NCBI GenBank assembly: GCA_034359265.1
Contig: CP136896.1
Span: 9,579,501-9,643,500 of the forward strand
Origin: Canna indica
Lineage: Eukaryota > Streptophyta > Magnoliopsida > Zingiberales > Cannaceae
Length of the DNA stretch: 64,000 nucleotides
Direction: 5' to 3'
Below are positions 10,287 through 21,007 of the stretch, piece after piece (the stretch's first letter is position 1; each line of letters begins with the position of its first letter). Under the pieces are notes generated by a model. The model saw nothing but the letters and a program-made list of their open reading frames with translations. It was not told where the DNA came from and searched no databases. The translations under genes were made by a program, and so were the position numbers.

Positions 10287-11813
10287 TGAAGTCGAAATGG
10301 CAACACTAGAGGGGGGTGAATAGTGTTTTAACTAAATTAATTAACCTAAATTCAATTTGAGTCATTTCTCAAATTGTTTAGGCAATTTACGATTGAATGA
10401 TTTGATGTGGAAACGATATAAACAATTAAGCACAAGCAATAATAAATAACAATGCTAACACGGTAATTTATAGTGGTTCGGCCCCAATGTCTACTCCACT
10501 ACCTAAGCACTCTGCTTAGGATTTCCAAACTAGTTTAACTAGATTAATGAGATTCCTTACAACGAGGACTTTGCACCAAAAAGTCTCCGCTCTCCAACCG
10601 AAGGCACTTCCACACCTGGAAGTATCTCGTCTTCCTACCGAGAGCACTTTTCCACCTCAACCTAAGGACAACTCAACTTTATCCTAGTAAAACTACGTTT
10701 ACACAAGTGGCTTTACACCTTCACAATAAGGTAACCGCTTCCACACAAGAAGACCTAACACCTGGTCTTCGTACAAACCCAAATCAAACAAAAACGAGTT
10801 CAAATAAGAGTTAAAATTACAATGAAAAAGAGCTTAGAATAAAACCAAGAATAAATGCTCTTTCCCAAGCCTTGGAACCTCCAACTCGCTGAGTCGTAAA
10901 GCTCGAATCAATTTTCGAGTTGAGGCAGAGTATGCACTTGAAGAAGATGTCCGCGGAAAGAAGCCGAGCGCAAGCGGTTGATCGTTTGGAAGGCTTAGAT
11001 CTTTTTTTTTATACTCAATTAAATCTGTAAAAAGTGAGAGAGGTTAAATCAGATAGATGAGGTATATTTATACCCTCTCAAAGAAACAACAGCTCAACTA
11101 ATAGAAAACTATTCATTGCAGTCGCTCGGTCGAACGACCGATCGATCGCTCACAACGACTGATGCATCTTCTCTCTATGCGGTCGACCGACGGGTCGACT
11201 GCCCAGACGCAAGTCTTGTGATCTGCCATTCGGTCGACCCATCGGTCGACCGACGTAGGTTACGCTTCAGGTGATCCATAGACCGGTCTATCGATCGGTC
11301 GACCGACAGAGCTACTGCCTATTTTGGGCTTCGGTCGGTCGATCGCCCGATCGACTGAAGTAGCTTCTGCTGCTTTTTACCTTCGATCGGTCGATCGACG
11401 TAGCCTTTACGATGGCTACTACCACTTTTTACCTACATTCGATCGACCGCCCGGTCCACCGAACCTAGGCTGAATTTGATTTCTTCAGCCTTTTTTTCTT
11501 GCGCGCTTCATTTTCAAGTTCCGGCTTTCAACGAGCATCAACTTGGAGAGCTAAGGATGTTTGATCTTTGGACTCGTCCAATGCGACTTTGGTGCCCACA
11601 TCGATCTTCGAGATATTTCCGCGATGAACCCGAGCGCGATGATCAATGTCCTTCTGATTTCTGATTTCTTCTGATATTTTCGATCGAGGACATCGAACGC
11701 TAACTGATATGGAACCTAAAATTGATTTCTCACCGAAATATTAGTTCCATGTTTGTTATCATCAAAACCGAGATTAAGAGATTAAGACCAAGGTTAAAAA
11801 TCTAAAGCCAACA
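10287..11813 (-). repeat. 3' LTR of the Sirevirus
   Basis: 1527 bp; TG...CA in plus orientation with CCAACA at the right edge, i.e. TGTTGG as the start on the element's own strand. It carries a cluster of CGATCG/GGTCGACC palindromes at about 11118-11460 and the sentence-like conserved block GTGGTTCGGCCCCAATGTCT near 10472. The second copy at 16483 matches along its whole length with many C/T and G/A differences inside the palindromic cluster. Confidence 0.93.
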
Positions 11814-12020
11814 ATCTCCCCCTTTTTGATGATGACAAACATCCTTAAGAAAATATATTCATTAAAGCATATAGGATATCAACTAAGGGGTTTCTCCCCC
11901 TATCAACATGCATATTTATGAAAATAAACTCCTCCTATCTATATGCATGGATCTCCTATATTTTCCTCCCCTTTACCTATACTTTTCTCCCCCTTTATCC
12001 TATACTTTTCTCCCCCTTTT
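11814..12020 (-). other. Polypurine tract plus four further tract-like copies
   Basis: On the element's strand the sequence next to the 3' LTR is GGGGGAGAT. Similar C-rich blocks on the plus strand (TTCTCCCCC or TCCTCCCC) recur near 11893, 11964, 11985 and 12008, the last two embedded in a duplicated TATACTTTTCTCCCCCTTT. Multiple polypurine-tract copies upstream of the 3' LTR have been reported as a conserved Sirevirus feature. Confidence 0.8.
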
Positions 12021-14956
12021 GACATCAATCAAAAAGGGCAAGAAAGGTCAATCTAGTCAAAGGGATGAAAAATAAATATATATTTTTGTGTAGTTGAGAC
12101 TCTAAAATTTATTTTTCATGAAACATGAAAATCTCAACCAAATGGATGGATAACAAAATATTTAATATGAAACTTAATTTATACATGATATGTTCAAAAC
12201 TAGGTATTTGAATTCAAAATTAAATCATGTATGTTCTCATATCTTTTTCATACCATTCTTAGATTTCATTCAAACTTTCAAAATATCAAGATATGGTCAT
12301 TTAAATCATGTATATCAAGTTTGAAGTGAAACTAATGTCATTTGATCCAAATATGAACTTAGCACATTTTCATTTAAAATAAGCATGAAAACATCAAGAC
12401 ATCAAACATGAGAGAATGTAAGTCTAGAATTAAGTTTGGACTTAAGATGAGATTTCTAAGTCACTTTGTTGACTTAGGTCAAGGTATATACTTCCAGTTT
12501 TCAAAAATCAAATTTTTAAATTCATACAAAATCATATTTTTGACGAAAAATATTTGATATCAATTGTTGGATGAAAATTTTGATATCAATTGTTGAATGG
12601 TCATTTGAAATGCTAGTATCAAGTTTGAACTTTAAAATGGATTTTCTAAGTTCATTTTTCATCCTATATTATTTTTAATCAAAAGCTTATTTCTAGGTAT
12701 CATTCAAGATATCAAAATCATTCCTAAAAATGATTTTACTCAAGAGATTGTGTGAATGATATTAGAAATGGAATCCAAATGGTATACATGAGTTTTCTTT
12801 TGAAGTTTTTGAAGAAAGATCAAAGTATCGGAAAGATTGATATTTCAAATAAATGATACTTTGTGTTTTCGAAATCCAACTTCAAAATTCTATTATAAAT
12901 CAAATTCTTAATGAAATGTTTTAAAATTTTTACTGAAGAAACTAGATTTTTCAGTAAAAGTGCAGTTCCAAGAATCATTTAAAAAAGATTTTTCTATATT
13001 TCTCTAGAAATAACTGATACCAAATGTAGGCCAAATGGCAATTCCGTAAATTTTAGTTATTTTCAAAGAGTGCTCAGTTTTCATTCAAATTTTTATGACA
13101 CCACATAATGGTCGTGTAAAGAGTGTATGTCAAGTTTGAAATGAAAAATTGTATCCTTAAGTCAAGATATCAACCTAGCATAGTTTCATTCAAAACTAAG
13201 CTAGTTATCATGAAACTTGCTAAGTTTCAATCTTAACATTTACTCATAGTTTTTCAATCTTAAACCTATGGATACCTAACATGAGTAAATTTAAACATGT
13301 TTCTTAAATATGGATTGAAAATGAGACCTTTAAGTCAACTTGTTGACTTGGGTCAACTTGGTTCAAAAGAGGTTTTCATGAAACAACCTCTATGTTATTT
13401 TATCCATATCCATATGAATTTTCCATTCTAAGTGCATGGAAATATGTCATACCTATTCCTAAACTTGTTTATGAGATTTGGACTTAAAATGAAGTGTCCA
13501 AGTCGATTTGTTGACTTGGGTCAAACTTTTCAAGCTTAAGTTCTCTAAAGTGATATAGTTATCACATTGTTCATCTAGACATAAATTTTCAATTTTAAAT
13601 ACCTAGACTTATGTGATATGTGTATCTAAACATGTTTGTTAGGTGTTTACTCAAATGAGGTCTCTAATAAGAAATTTCAAACTAGTCCAAATTCATTCAA
13701 TATTAATATCATGAAATTGCCTAGTTATCATGAAATTGCCTACTCATGAAAATTCAATATTTATCATACAAAAACAATCATGAGTATAAAGACATCATTA
13801 AACATGGATATTCAATTATTATACTTAAGATTTTTGCAAAATTAAGTCCATACCTTAGTCTTTAGAAATTTTGTCAAACTTGTCATTTACTTTTCACTTT
13901 TCTTCATGATAGCACGTCCTTCCAATGTTTACCACTTTCTTAACTTGCAAGTAGGCTTCATTAGTATCAAAATGAAATTATATACCAACTAGCAAGCTAA
14001 CATACTAAATAGCAAAGGTTTAATGCAAAGTTTCATTTAAAAACTTTAACCTATGATAGATAGTAGAGATTCATTTTAAATGAATTTGCATGATATCAAA
14101 ATGAATCAAAGATATCTTAAGATGTGAAACATTTGAGGAATAAGATCTCTAAACATGTTTAATTAGTTTGGACTTAAAAAGAATGTCTCTAATAGTGAAT
14201 ATCAACCTAGAGCAAGTTTCATTCAATGAAATTTGCCTAAGTACTAAAATTCTACCTACTCATGAAAATTCAATGGTTTACCATACAATTCTAATCATGA
14301 GTATTGAGACATTATTTAAGCTTAAGCATTGAGATATAACACTAAGATTTTGAATTTATCAAAGTTATACCTTATTTATGATAATTTGCCAAACTAATCT
14401 TAGTCTTCCTAATTAGCCTTCCATTTTCAATAACTTGTAAGTATACTTCATTAATGGTAATCAAATCTTATCAACTAGCAAGTTATCATATTAAATAGCA
14501 AGGTGAAAAACCAAGTAGCATTTTCCAAATTCAACTTCACTAAATAGCATGGATTTATTTTCATATAAATCATTCATAATAACAAAATGAATCAAGAGAT
14601 CTCAAAATATGAAATTTTGAAAAATAAGATCTTCAACCCTTCCTATTGGCTGAAAACCGAAAGCCACAATTAGCCTATGATTTAAAATTGCAAGGTCGCA
14701 TGAGCCCATTACAGACTACATAGGTCTCCGAAGAGATCGGGAAATCAAAATGAAAAATCATTTCATAAAAAACTCTTTAACAAGAGCGGGAAAAACAACT
14801 CAAATTAGATATATATCATAACTCCAACTTAAATTAGGCAAACTAAAGTAAGGAGATGATACCAAAATATTTGATGCCAATTTTGCCTAAGGCATCTTGG
14901 TGAAAGCTTGAAGTTGCAACCATAAAAGGATTCTTCATTCAACTCTTTGGTCAACT
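12021..14956 (-). other. Sirevirus internal non-coding region replacing pol
   Basis: About 2.9 kb of AT-rich sequence with no frame resembling a retroelement protein on either strand. It is not featureless: TTGTTGACTT(A/G)GGTCAA occurs at about 12466, 13340 and 13508, each time preceded by GGACTTAAAATGA-type words, and phrases such as TCATGAAATTGCCTA and CTCATGAAAATTCAATG recur. It may derive from a 3' region such as the env-like area of some Sireviruses; that is a guess. Confidence 0.55.
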
Positions 14957-16415
14957 TTAACACGTCATCAATCTTTCACCCTTGTGTGGTAGCTCCCCTA
15001 CAATAGAAGATGAAATCTTTGGTACCCAAATAGCTTTGGGTCCTTGGGGGTTAGATGGCCTAGGGATCCAAAGTGTCTTAGCAACACTTAGATTTCTTTT
15101 AAATGCACAATCATGAATTGCATGGCCATATATCCCACAACAAAAACAATTTTCATGAAATTTTTTCTTTTGGACATGAGGTTTTAAAGGAAGAATGCTT
15201 GACATGAGAATGATGATGAACCTTAGCATTCTTTACATAAGCATTTTTATTTTTAGAGTTCTTAAAGGAAGATACATTTGATAGATCATTGATTTTCCTA
15301 TTTAAGAATACAACCTCATTTTTCAAATCACTCATGGATTTGTGAATAGCATGCACTTGAGATTTCATCATACTATTTTCATTTTTGATCTTTGTATTTT
15401 TTACTTTCAAATTTTCAATCTCAACTTTTGAGATATTTTTCAATTCATTTTTCAAATCAATATTCTCACTTTTTAAGTCTTCAATTTCAATCTTAAAATT
15501 GTCATGACAAGAATTACTAGTTCTCAAAACATCTATACTACCATGGCAATCAATACTTAAGGAACTTAGATTTGCCTTTAAATTTTCATTTTCTAATTCT
15601 AGAGCTTGCAAATCCTTAGTAAGCCTAGAATTATCTTTTTTAATTTTCTTCATTTCTTTACTCTTTCTCAAAAGCATGGCACACATATTTTGACATTCTT
15701 CTACTAATTCTTCATATGACATTTTGAGTGAATGTGAAGAACTAGCATCACTATCATATGCTATATCTTTATCATGACTAAAAGTAGAATATTGTACCTC
15801 ATCATGGATGCCCATGAGGCAAACCTTGGATGTGCCTTCATAGTCATTACAAGAGGAAGATTCTTGTGATTTGCAGGTGGATGTTGAAGCACTTGTCCTC
15901 CTTTTGGCATTCTTCTTTTATAAAGGACAATTCCTCTTAATGTGCCCATTTTCCTTGCACAAGTAGCATATCACTTTTCTTTTTCGGCTTTTTGATTTGC
16001 TTCTTTGACTAAAAGCACTAAGATCATCAAAACCGAGGTTAGTACTAGGGGGATGACCATTGTCATCACCACCCTCAATGAAAGTATTAAGCTCTTCGGT
16101 TTTAGCATAATCATATAACATATTTAATGTTGCCCACATATCAAAAGCCGAAGTGCAATGCATGACTTTTTCAAGAATGCTATTAGATAAGGTAAAAAAA
16201 ATACTATACATGGCATCTCCATTAAATTGAAACATTCTCTTATCATGTTCGCTCCAATCATGCATGTCAACCTTAGGTTCAATGTATTCTAATTTAATCA
16301 TGTTATAAACATTGAAACCTCTAGTCTTTAAGTAGGTATACATTCTAGACTTCCAAAGACCAAAGTTCGATTCATCGAACCTAGGAGGTGAAGACGCTAC
16401 CGACTCTAGAGCCAT
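14957..16415 (-). pseudogene. Sirevirus gag with two zinc knuckles and coiled coil
   Basis: Reads leftward from the ATG at 16413-16415. The N-terminal part (16415-15918) has the RFDESNFGLWKSRMYTYLKTRGFNV block typical of plant gag and ends in a first CCHC knuckle, CYLCKENGHIKRNC, then a TAA. The same frame goes on through a long Lys/Glu/Asn/Leu-rich coiled coil (about 15815-15250; SYEELVEECQNM, repeated ENxxLK heptads). A frameshift near 15185-15200 moves to the frame of a second knuckle, CFCCGIYGHAIHDC, followed by NPQGPKAIWVPK, a Sirevirus signature after the second knuckle. The frame ends near 14957. Two disabling changes (one stop, one frameshift) mean no intact gag is made from this copy unless the stop is read through. 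Confidence 0.85.
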
Positions 16416-16468
16416 TTCAAGATCGAGACTAGATGTAGAGGAGACGATGAAATCTCAATCTACGACCT

Positions 16469-16480
16469 GCTCTGATACCA
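16469..16480 (-). other. Primer binding site of the Sirevirus
   Basis: GCTCTGATACCA is the reverse complement of TGGTATCAGAGC, two bases from the LTR boundary at 16483. It fixes the minus orientation. Confidence 0.93.
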
Positions 16481-16482
16481 AT

Positions 16483-18006
16483 TGAAGTCGAAATGGCAGC
16501 ACTATAGGGGGTGAATAGTGTTTTAACTAATCAATTAGCCTGAATTCAATTTTAGTCGTTTCTCAAATCATTTAGGCAATTTACGATTGAATGATTTGAT
16601 GCGGAAGCGATATAAATAATTAAGCACAAGCAACAATAAATAACAATGCTAACACGGTAATTTATAGTGGTTCGGCCCCAATGCCTACTCCACTACCTAA
16701 GAACCCCGCTTAGGATTTTCAAACTAGTTTAACTAGATTAATGAGATTCCTTACAAAGAGGACTTTGCACCGAAAAGTCTCCGCTCTCCAACCGAAGGCA
16801 CTTCCACACCCGGAAGTATCCTGCCTTCCTACCGAGAGCACTTTCCCACCTCAACCTAAGGACAGCTCAACTTAATCCTAGTAAAACTACATTTACACAA
16901 GTGGTTTTACACCTTTACTATAAGGTAACCACTTCCACACAAGAAGACCTAACACCCGGTCTTCGTACAAACCCAAATCAAACAAAAATGAGTCCAAATA
17001 AGAGTTAAAATTACAATGAAAAAGAGCTTAGAATAAAACCAAGAATAAATGCTCTTTCCTAAGCCTTGGAACCTCCAACTCGCTGAGTCGTAGAGCTCGA
17101 ATCAATTTCCGAGTTGAGGTAGAGTATGCGCTTGTAGAAGATGTCCGTGGAAAGAAGCCGAGCGCAAGCAGTTGATCGTTTGGAAGGCTTAGATCTCTTT
17201 TTAATAGTCAATTAAATCTATAAAAAGTGAGAGAGGTTAAATCAGATAGATGAGGTATATTTATACCCTCTTGAAGAAACGGCAGCTCAACGGATAGAAA
17301 ACTATCTGTTGCAATCGCTCGATCAATTGGTCGATCGATCGATCGATCGACCGCTCACAGCGACCGCTGCATCTTCTCTCTATGCGGTTGATCGACGGGT
17401 CGATAGCCCAGACACAAGTCTTGCGATACGCCATTTGGTCGACCCATCGATCGACCGACGCAGGTTACACTTCAGGCGATTCACAAACCGGTCGACTGAC
17501 AGAGCTACTGCCCATTTTGGGCTTCGATCGATCGACCGCCCAGTCGACCGAAGTAGCTTCTGCTGCTTTTTACCTTCGGTCGGCTGACCGACGTAGCCTT
17601 TACGATGGCTACTGCCACTTTTTACCTACATTCGGTCGACCGCCCAACCGACCGAACCTAGGCTGAATTTGATTTCTTCAACCTTTTTTTCTTGCGCGCT
17701 TCATTTTCGTGTTTCGGCTTTCAACGAGCATCAACTTAGAGAGCTAAGGATGTTTGATCTTTGGACTCGTCCAATGCAACTTTGGTGCCCACGTCGATCT
17801 TCGAGACATTTCGACGACGAACCCGAGCGTGACGATCAAGGTCCTTCCGATTTTTGATTTCTTCCGATATTTTTGATCAAGGACATCGAATGCTAATTGA
17901 TATGGAACCTAAAATTAATTTCTCACCGAAATATTAGTTCCATGTTTGTTATCATCAAAATCGAGATTAAGAGATTAAGACCAAGGTTGAAAATCTAAAG
18001 CCAACA
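16483..18006 (-). repeat. 5' LTR of the Sirevirus
   Basis: 1524 bp, nearly collinear with 10287-11813 and followed directly by the TSD ATTGG. The palindromic cluster is at about 17310-17660 and includes four uninterrupted GATC units. Differences between the two LTRs are mostly transitions. Confidence 0.93.
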
Positions 18007-18011
18007 ATTGG

Positions 18012-18780
18012 GCCCAATCAATTCTTAGGGCACGCGGCCCTAGCAGGGAAGGTTCCCAATACACTCAGCCGTTAAATTTAAGAGCTATTGTTATCGATTA
18101 GGGGTGGTCGAAAACCCCTTGGAAGTATGCGCATGAAGAAGGGTGTGGGGTGGCATGAGCATGGCCACCAAGTTTTTGGTGAAATGTCACACCCACTTAA
18201 CTTATGTTTGAATCTGAATTTTTCCTTTAGCATAATTTCATGTTGGTTTGGGGTATATATGTAGCATCCAAGTGTGGTTGAGTTGGCCAATTTTAAGGGC
18301 CGAAATCTCATGTTTAAGGGTTTCTCACGTTCAAGGGTTGTTTGGGTGAAAGGCTTAAGAACACTCAAGTCTGCCCAAAATTTTAGATAGACATATTTGT
18401 CATACGTTTCGGAGGCCGATGTGTCATCCGACTCGAGCGAAATGCCGAGATTAGTTTGTAGGGTATATGTATAATCCCAATACCTCAATTCAACCAACTA
18501 CAAATTGATAATTGAAGGGTTTATGTAATTAGCAAAAAGGGTTAAGTAAATATGTCCATTTCTGTACATGACAGTCATATTCTAAATAGGCGAGTTTGAC
18601 GCGTTGTACGGAGGGCGAGACGTCATCCTACGCTAGTGAAACTTTGGAAAAAGCTTGTAGAACTAAATTCTCAAATAAAAAAATGATGCAAAAAGATATG
18701 ATAAAAGACGATTTTGGTCGATTATTATTAAAACCCTAATGCAAAGTTTTTTCGGACGCCCAAACTCACGATGCTTGACT
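18012..18780 (+). repeat. Gypsy-type LTR, continuation after the Sirevirus
   Basis: Resumes the LTR that begins at 8956. The run GTGGCATGAGCATGGCCACC...GGTGAAATGTCACACCCAC...GAGTTGGCCAATTTTAAGGGCCGAAA parallels the inverse of 22560-22790 in the minus LTR. The expected terminal GTGACA end is not found before 18800, so the 3' end is lost. The exact right edge is uncertain. Confidence 0.55.
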
Positions 18781-18839
18781 AATCCATAAAAATAGCACAT
18801 TGAAGGTAGCTTTTCATAATCTATTGATTGAAAAAAATT

Positions 18840-19300
18840 GGGTAATTACCTGAATATATCCTGAACTTTGGACTTTGTCTCAAATGTATTCTGAACTTTT
18901 ATTTTACCAAATTGTATCCTGAACTATTAAATTTGTATCAATTATATCCCTCCGTTAAAATTCTGTCACCTACTCTGTTAACAGTGTGATGTGACTTGCA
19001 CACATGGATTGAAATATATATTTTTATATTTTTAACACTTTATCCGTCATCACCTCGTCGGAGAAATCGTCGGACCCGTCGGAGAAACCACCGGACCTCG
19101 CTTGAGAAACCGTCGGACCGCGCTGGAGAAACCGTCGAACCTCGTCGGAGAATCCTTTTCTATTTGAATTATTTACGAATGAGGTCTGGCGATTTCTCCG
19201 GCGCGGCTCGGTAGTTTCTCCGACGAGATGGTGACGAAGAAAGTGTTAAAATATATAAATATATATATATGATCCACATCACTAACCCAACCAAATACCT
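18840..19300. repeat. Half of a long-TIR element and a foldback
   Basis: 18840-19010 (GGGTAATTACCTGAATATATCCTGAACTTTGG...) is worded like the arms of plant long-TIR elements but has no matching right arm nearby. 19026-19245 is an inverted repeat: TTAACACTTTATCCGTCATC with CTCGTCGGAGAAA on the left answers TTTCTCCGACGAGATGGTGACGAAGAAAGTGTTAA on the right. Inside the left arm a GGAGAAACCGTCGGACC unit repeats about five times with variation. Confidence 0.6.
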
Positions 19301-19309
19301 TGTCTAATC

Positions 19310-19700
19310 AGAAGTGAAAGGTCAATCTCAACACAAACTCTAATATAGCATCCCCGTTCAATATCAAAAGAGTGAGGGTCAACAAAAATAAATTTGCCAA
19401 GACTAGCTAACAAAACAATAAAATCAACATTTTAAAGTTCCAATGGCAAATCATAAAACTGAATGCATACAGAAGCCGAAAAAATGAATCACACCAAGAT
19501 CACAATTCAGAGAGGAGGTTTCCAAGGAACCAAACAAATAACATTACCGTAGAAGGAGTATGGTCCTAGTGTAAGAATAATAGTAGCGAATTCACCGAAA
19601 CTAAGTTGAACAACAAATTCACCGATAGGCAGAGGTTTTGGAGAGGAGTTAGAGGGGGAAAAGAGATCAAGCATTCTAGATGGTGGGGGAGAAAAAGAAC
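19310..19700 (-). pseudogene. LINE ORF1-like (DUF4283) fragment
   Basis: Read on the minus strand, this holds the core of the DUF4283 domain found in ORF1 of plant L1-type LINEs: a GNV-x-x-LVPWKPPL block, then IQFYDLPLEL, an x-L-A-S-L-GKFIFVDPHSFDIERG block and CYIRVCVEIDLS. Several stops interrupt it, e.g. TAA just after LPLEL. No reverse transcriptase follows on the minus side, so it is an isolated fragment and separate from the LINE at 32 kb. Confidence 0.6.
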
Positions 19701-19934
19701 GCTGGCATTCTCCGTTGAATTAAATCTTTAAAATGGACTATTTGAATAACAAACTATTTTATATTTTTGTCACTTTATTCTAAGTGAAAACAAACACTAT
19801 AACAAATTCCTCATTTGAAAATTATAAAAAAATGCTATCGAATTTCTATTGATTTTGAAAACGTCGTGCATCATTTTCATTCGTTCTAAAAGATTTTGAA
19901 AACAAATACTATAGAAATTTTCTCATTTATGTTC

Positions 19935-20140
19935 ATAATTTTTTGATCTCATTTTTGTAAAAAATGAAAATAAAAACAAACCAAAAATGGCTCCATTTTC
20001 ATAACTAAACAAGGCCGGTATCATAGAAAAAATATATTAATAAGTTGTCAAATAAGACAAGACGTGTTCTCAGTTTTTCTGCTAGAATTTTGAAGCATTT
20101 AATTGCTCATTTCCTCTGTAAAATATTTTATACTAGGAAA
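19935..20140 (+). repeat. Direct repeat X, copy 1
   Basis: From TTCATAATTTTTTGA to CTGTAAAATATTTTA. It matches copy 2 at 24038-24263 in the same orientation (shared AAATGGCTCCATTTTC, AAACAAGGCC, GACGTGTTCT, GAAGCATTTAATTGCTCATT). The two copies bracket the long-TIR element between them. Confidence 0.75.
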
Positions 20141-20609
20141 AATGTATTAAAATGTCACTAACGTTTTCTCACGGATACTACAATACCATTAAGATTTTTT
20201 TGATCAAAAATATCCTATACGTTATATAATTGAGTACAAAAATGATCATATACGTAAACAACGTTAATGGAGGGATAACGGAGCTGACGTGGCTGATGAT
20301 TGTGACTGATGACGTGGACACGTGTCGCGCATGCAGACCCAGACGTTTTCTCACGGGAATTAAAATATATCTCATATTTTCTCACGGATACTAAAATGCC
20401 CCTAATATTTTCTCACAAATATTAAAACGCCCTTAATATTTTCTCACAGATACTAAAATATCTCTAACGTCTGTTTTGAAGCTAAAATACCCATGAGGTT
20501 ATTGAAAATGGTACAAAAAGGACACTCAAGCTAACTTCTGTTAAGTGAGACTTAACGAATATGTCGTGGATCCTGTTTGGGATGTATACTATACACGTGA
20601 TGCACATGC

Positions 20610-21004
20610 AAAAAGCAACTTGCCACGAAAGCAACACGTAAGATGCAACATAGGGGTGAGCAAAAAAATTAAAAATTCGGTTAACCGAAAAATCAGTTCG
20701 AAACCAAACCAATTTTTTCGGTTAACTAATCTAACGATTTCTATTTCGGATTTTATTTTCTAAATTTTTTATTTTTGGTTTTAATTTCGATTTCGGCCAG
20801 CTTCGTTATCCCTCTATTTACAAAAATTGAAGCTGAAACCGAAAACCAAAAATTAGAAAATAAAAATCGAAATTGAAACCGACGGATCGGTTAACCAAAA
20901 AATCGATTCGGTTTCAAACCATTTTTCCAATTAACCAATTTTTTGATTTTTTTTTTGCTCACGCCTATGTTGTATCTTATGTGTTGCTTGCGTGACAAGT
21001 TGCT
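20610..21004. repeat. Foldback with hAT-like MITE core
   Basis: Palindromic from AAAGCAACTTGCCACG to its inverse near 21004. The inner part begins ATAGGGGTGAGCAAAAAA and ends with the inverse TTTTTTTTGCTCACGCCTAT; its centre is rich in CGGTTAACCGAAA words and their inverses. A GGGGTGAGCA terminus with a GGTTAACCG interior is common in plant hAT-derived MITEs, so that class is proposed. The palindrome continues outside these termini, which is unusual for a simple MITE. Confidence 0.65.
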
Positions 21005-21007
21005 CTC

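Larger units (their letters stand above)
10287..18006 (-). mobile_element. Non-autonomous Sirevirus-type Copia element
   Basis: Two LTRs (10287-11813 and 16483-18006) are bounded by the exact duplication ATTGG (10282-10286 and 18007-18011). A tRNA-Met primer site in inverse orientation (16469-16480) and C-rich inverse polypurine tracts (from 11814) show that the element reads on the minus strand. Its only recognisable gene is a Sirevirus-style gag with two zinc knuckles and a long coiled coil; protease, integrase, reverse transcriptase and RNase H are absent. Repeated polypurine tracts and palindromic motifs in the LTR are known Sirevirus traits. It must rely on proteins from a related autonomous copy. 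It is inserted within an older Gypsy-type LTR. Confidence 0.9.

Noticed and set aside
11118..11460. Considered as a CRISPR-like array or origin
   Set aside because: The palindromes are irregular in spacing, lie in both LTRs of a retrotransposon, and the host is a plant nucleus.
17309..17666. Plus-strand frames rich in Asp/Arg/Ser in the Sirevirus LTR
   Set aside because: They are translations of the CGATCG palindrome cluster, on the strand opposite to the element, and are not conserved with the other LTR's frames.
18078..18497. 139-codon minus-strand frame
   Set aside because: It lies wholly in the Gypsy-type LTR and has no known domain.
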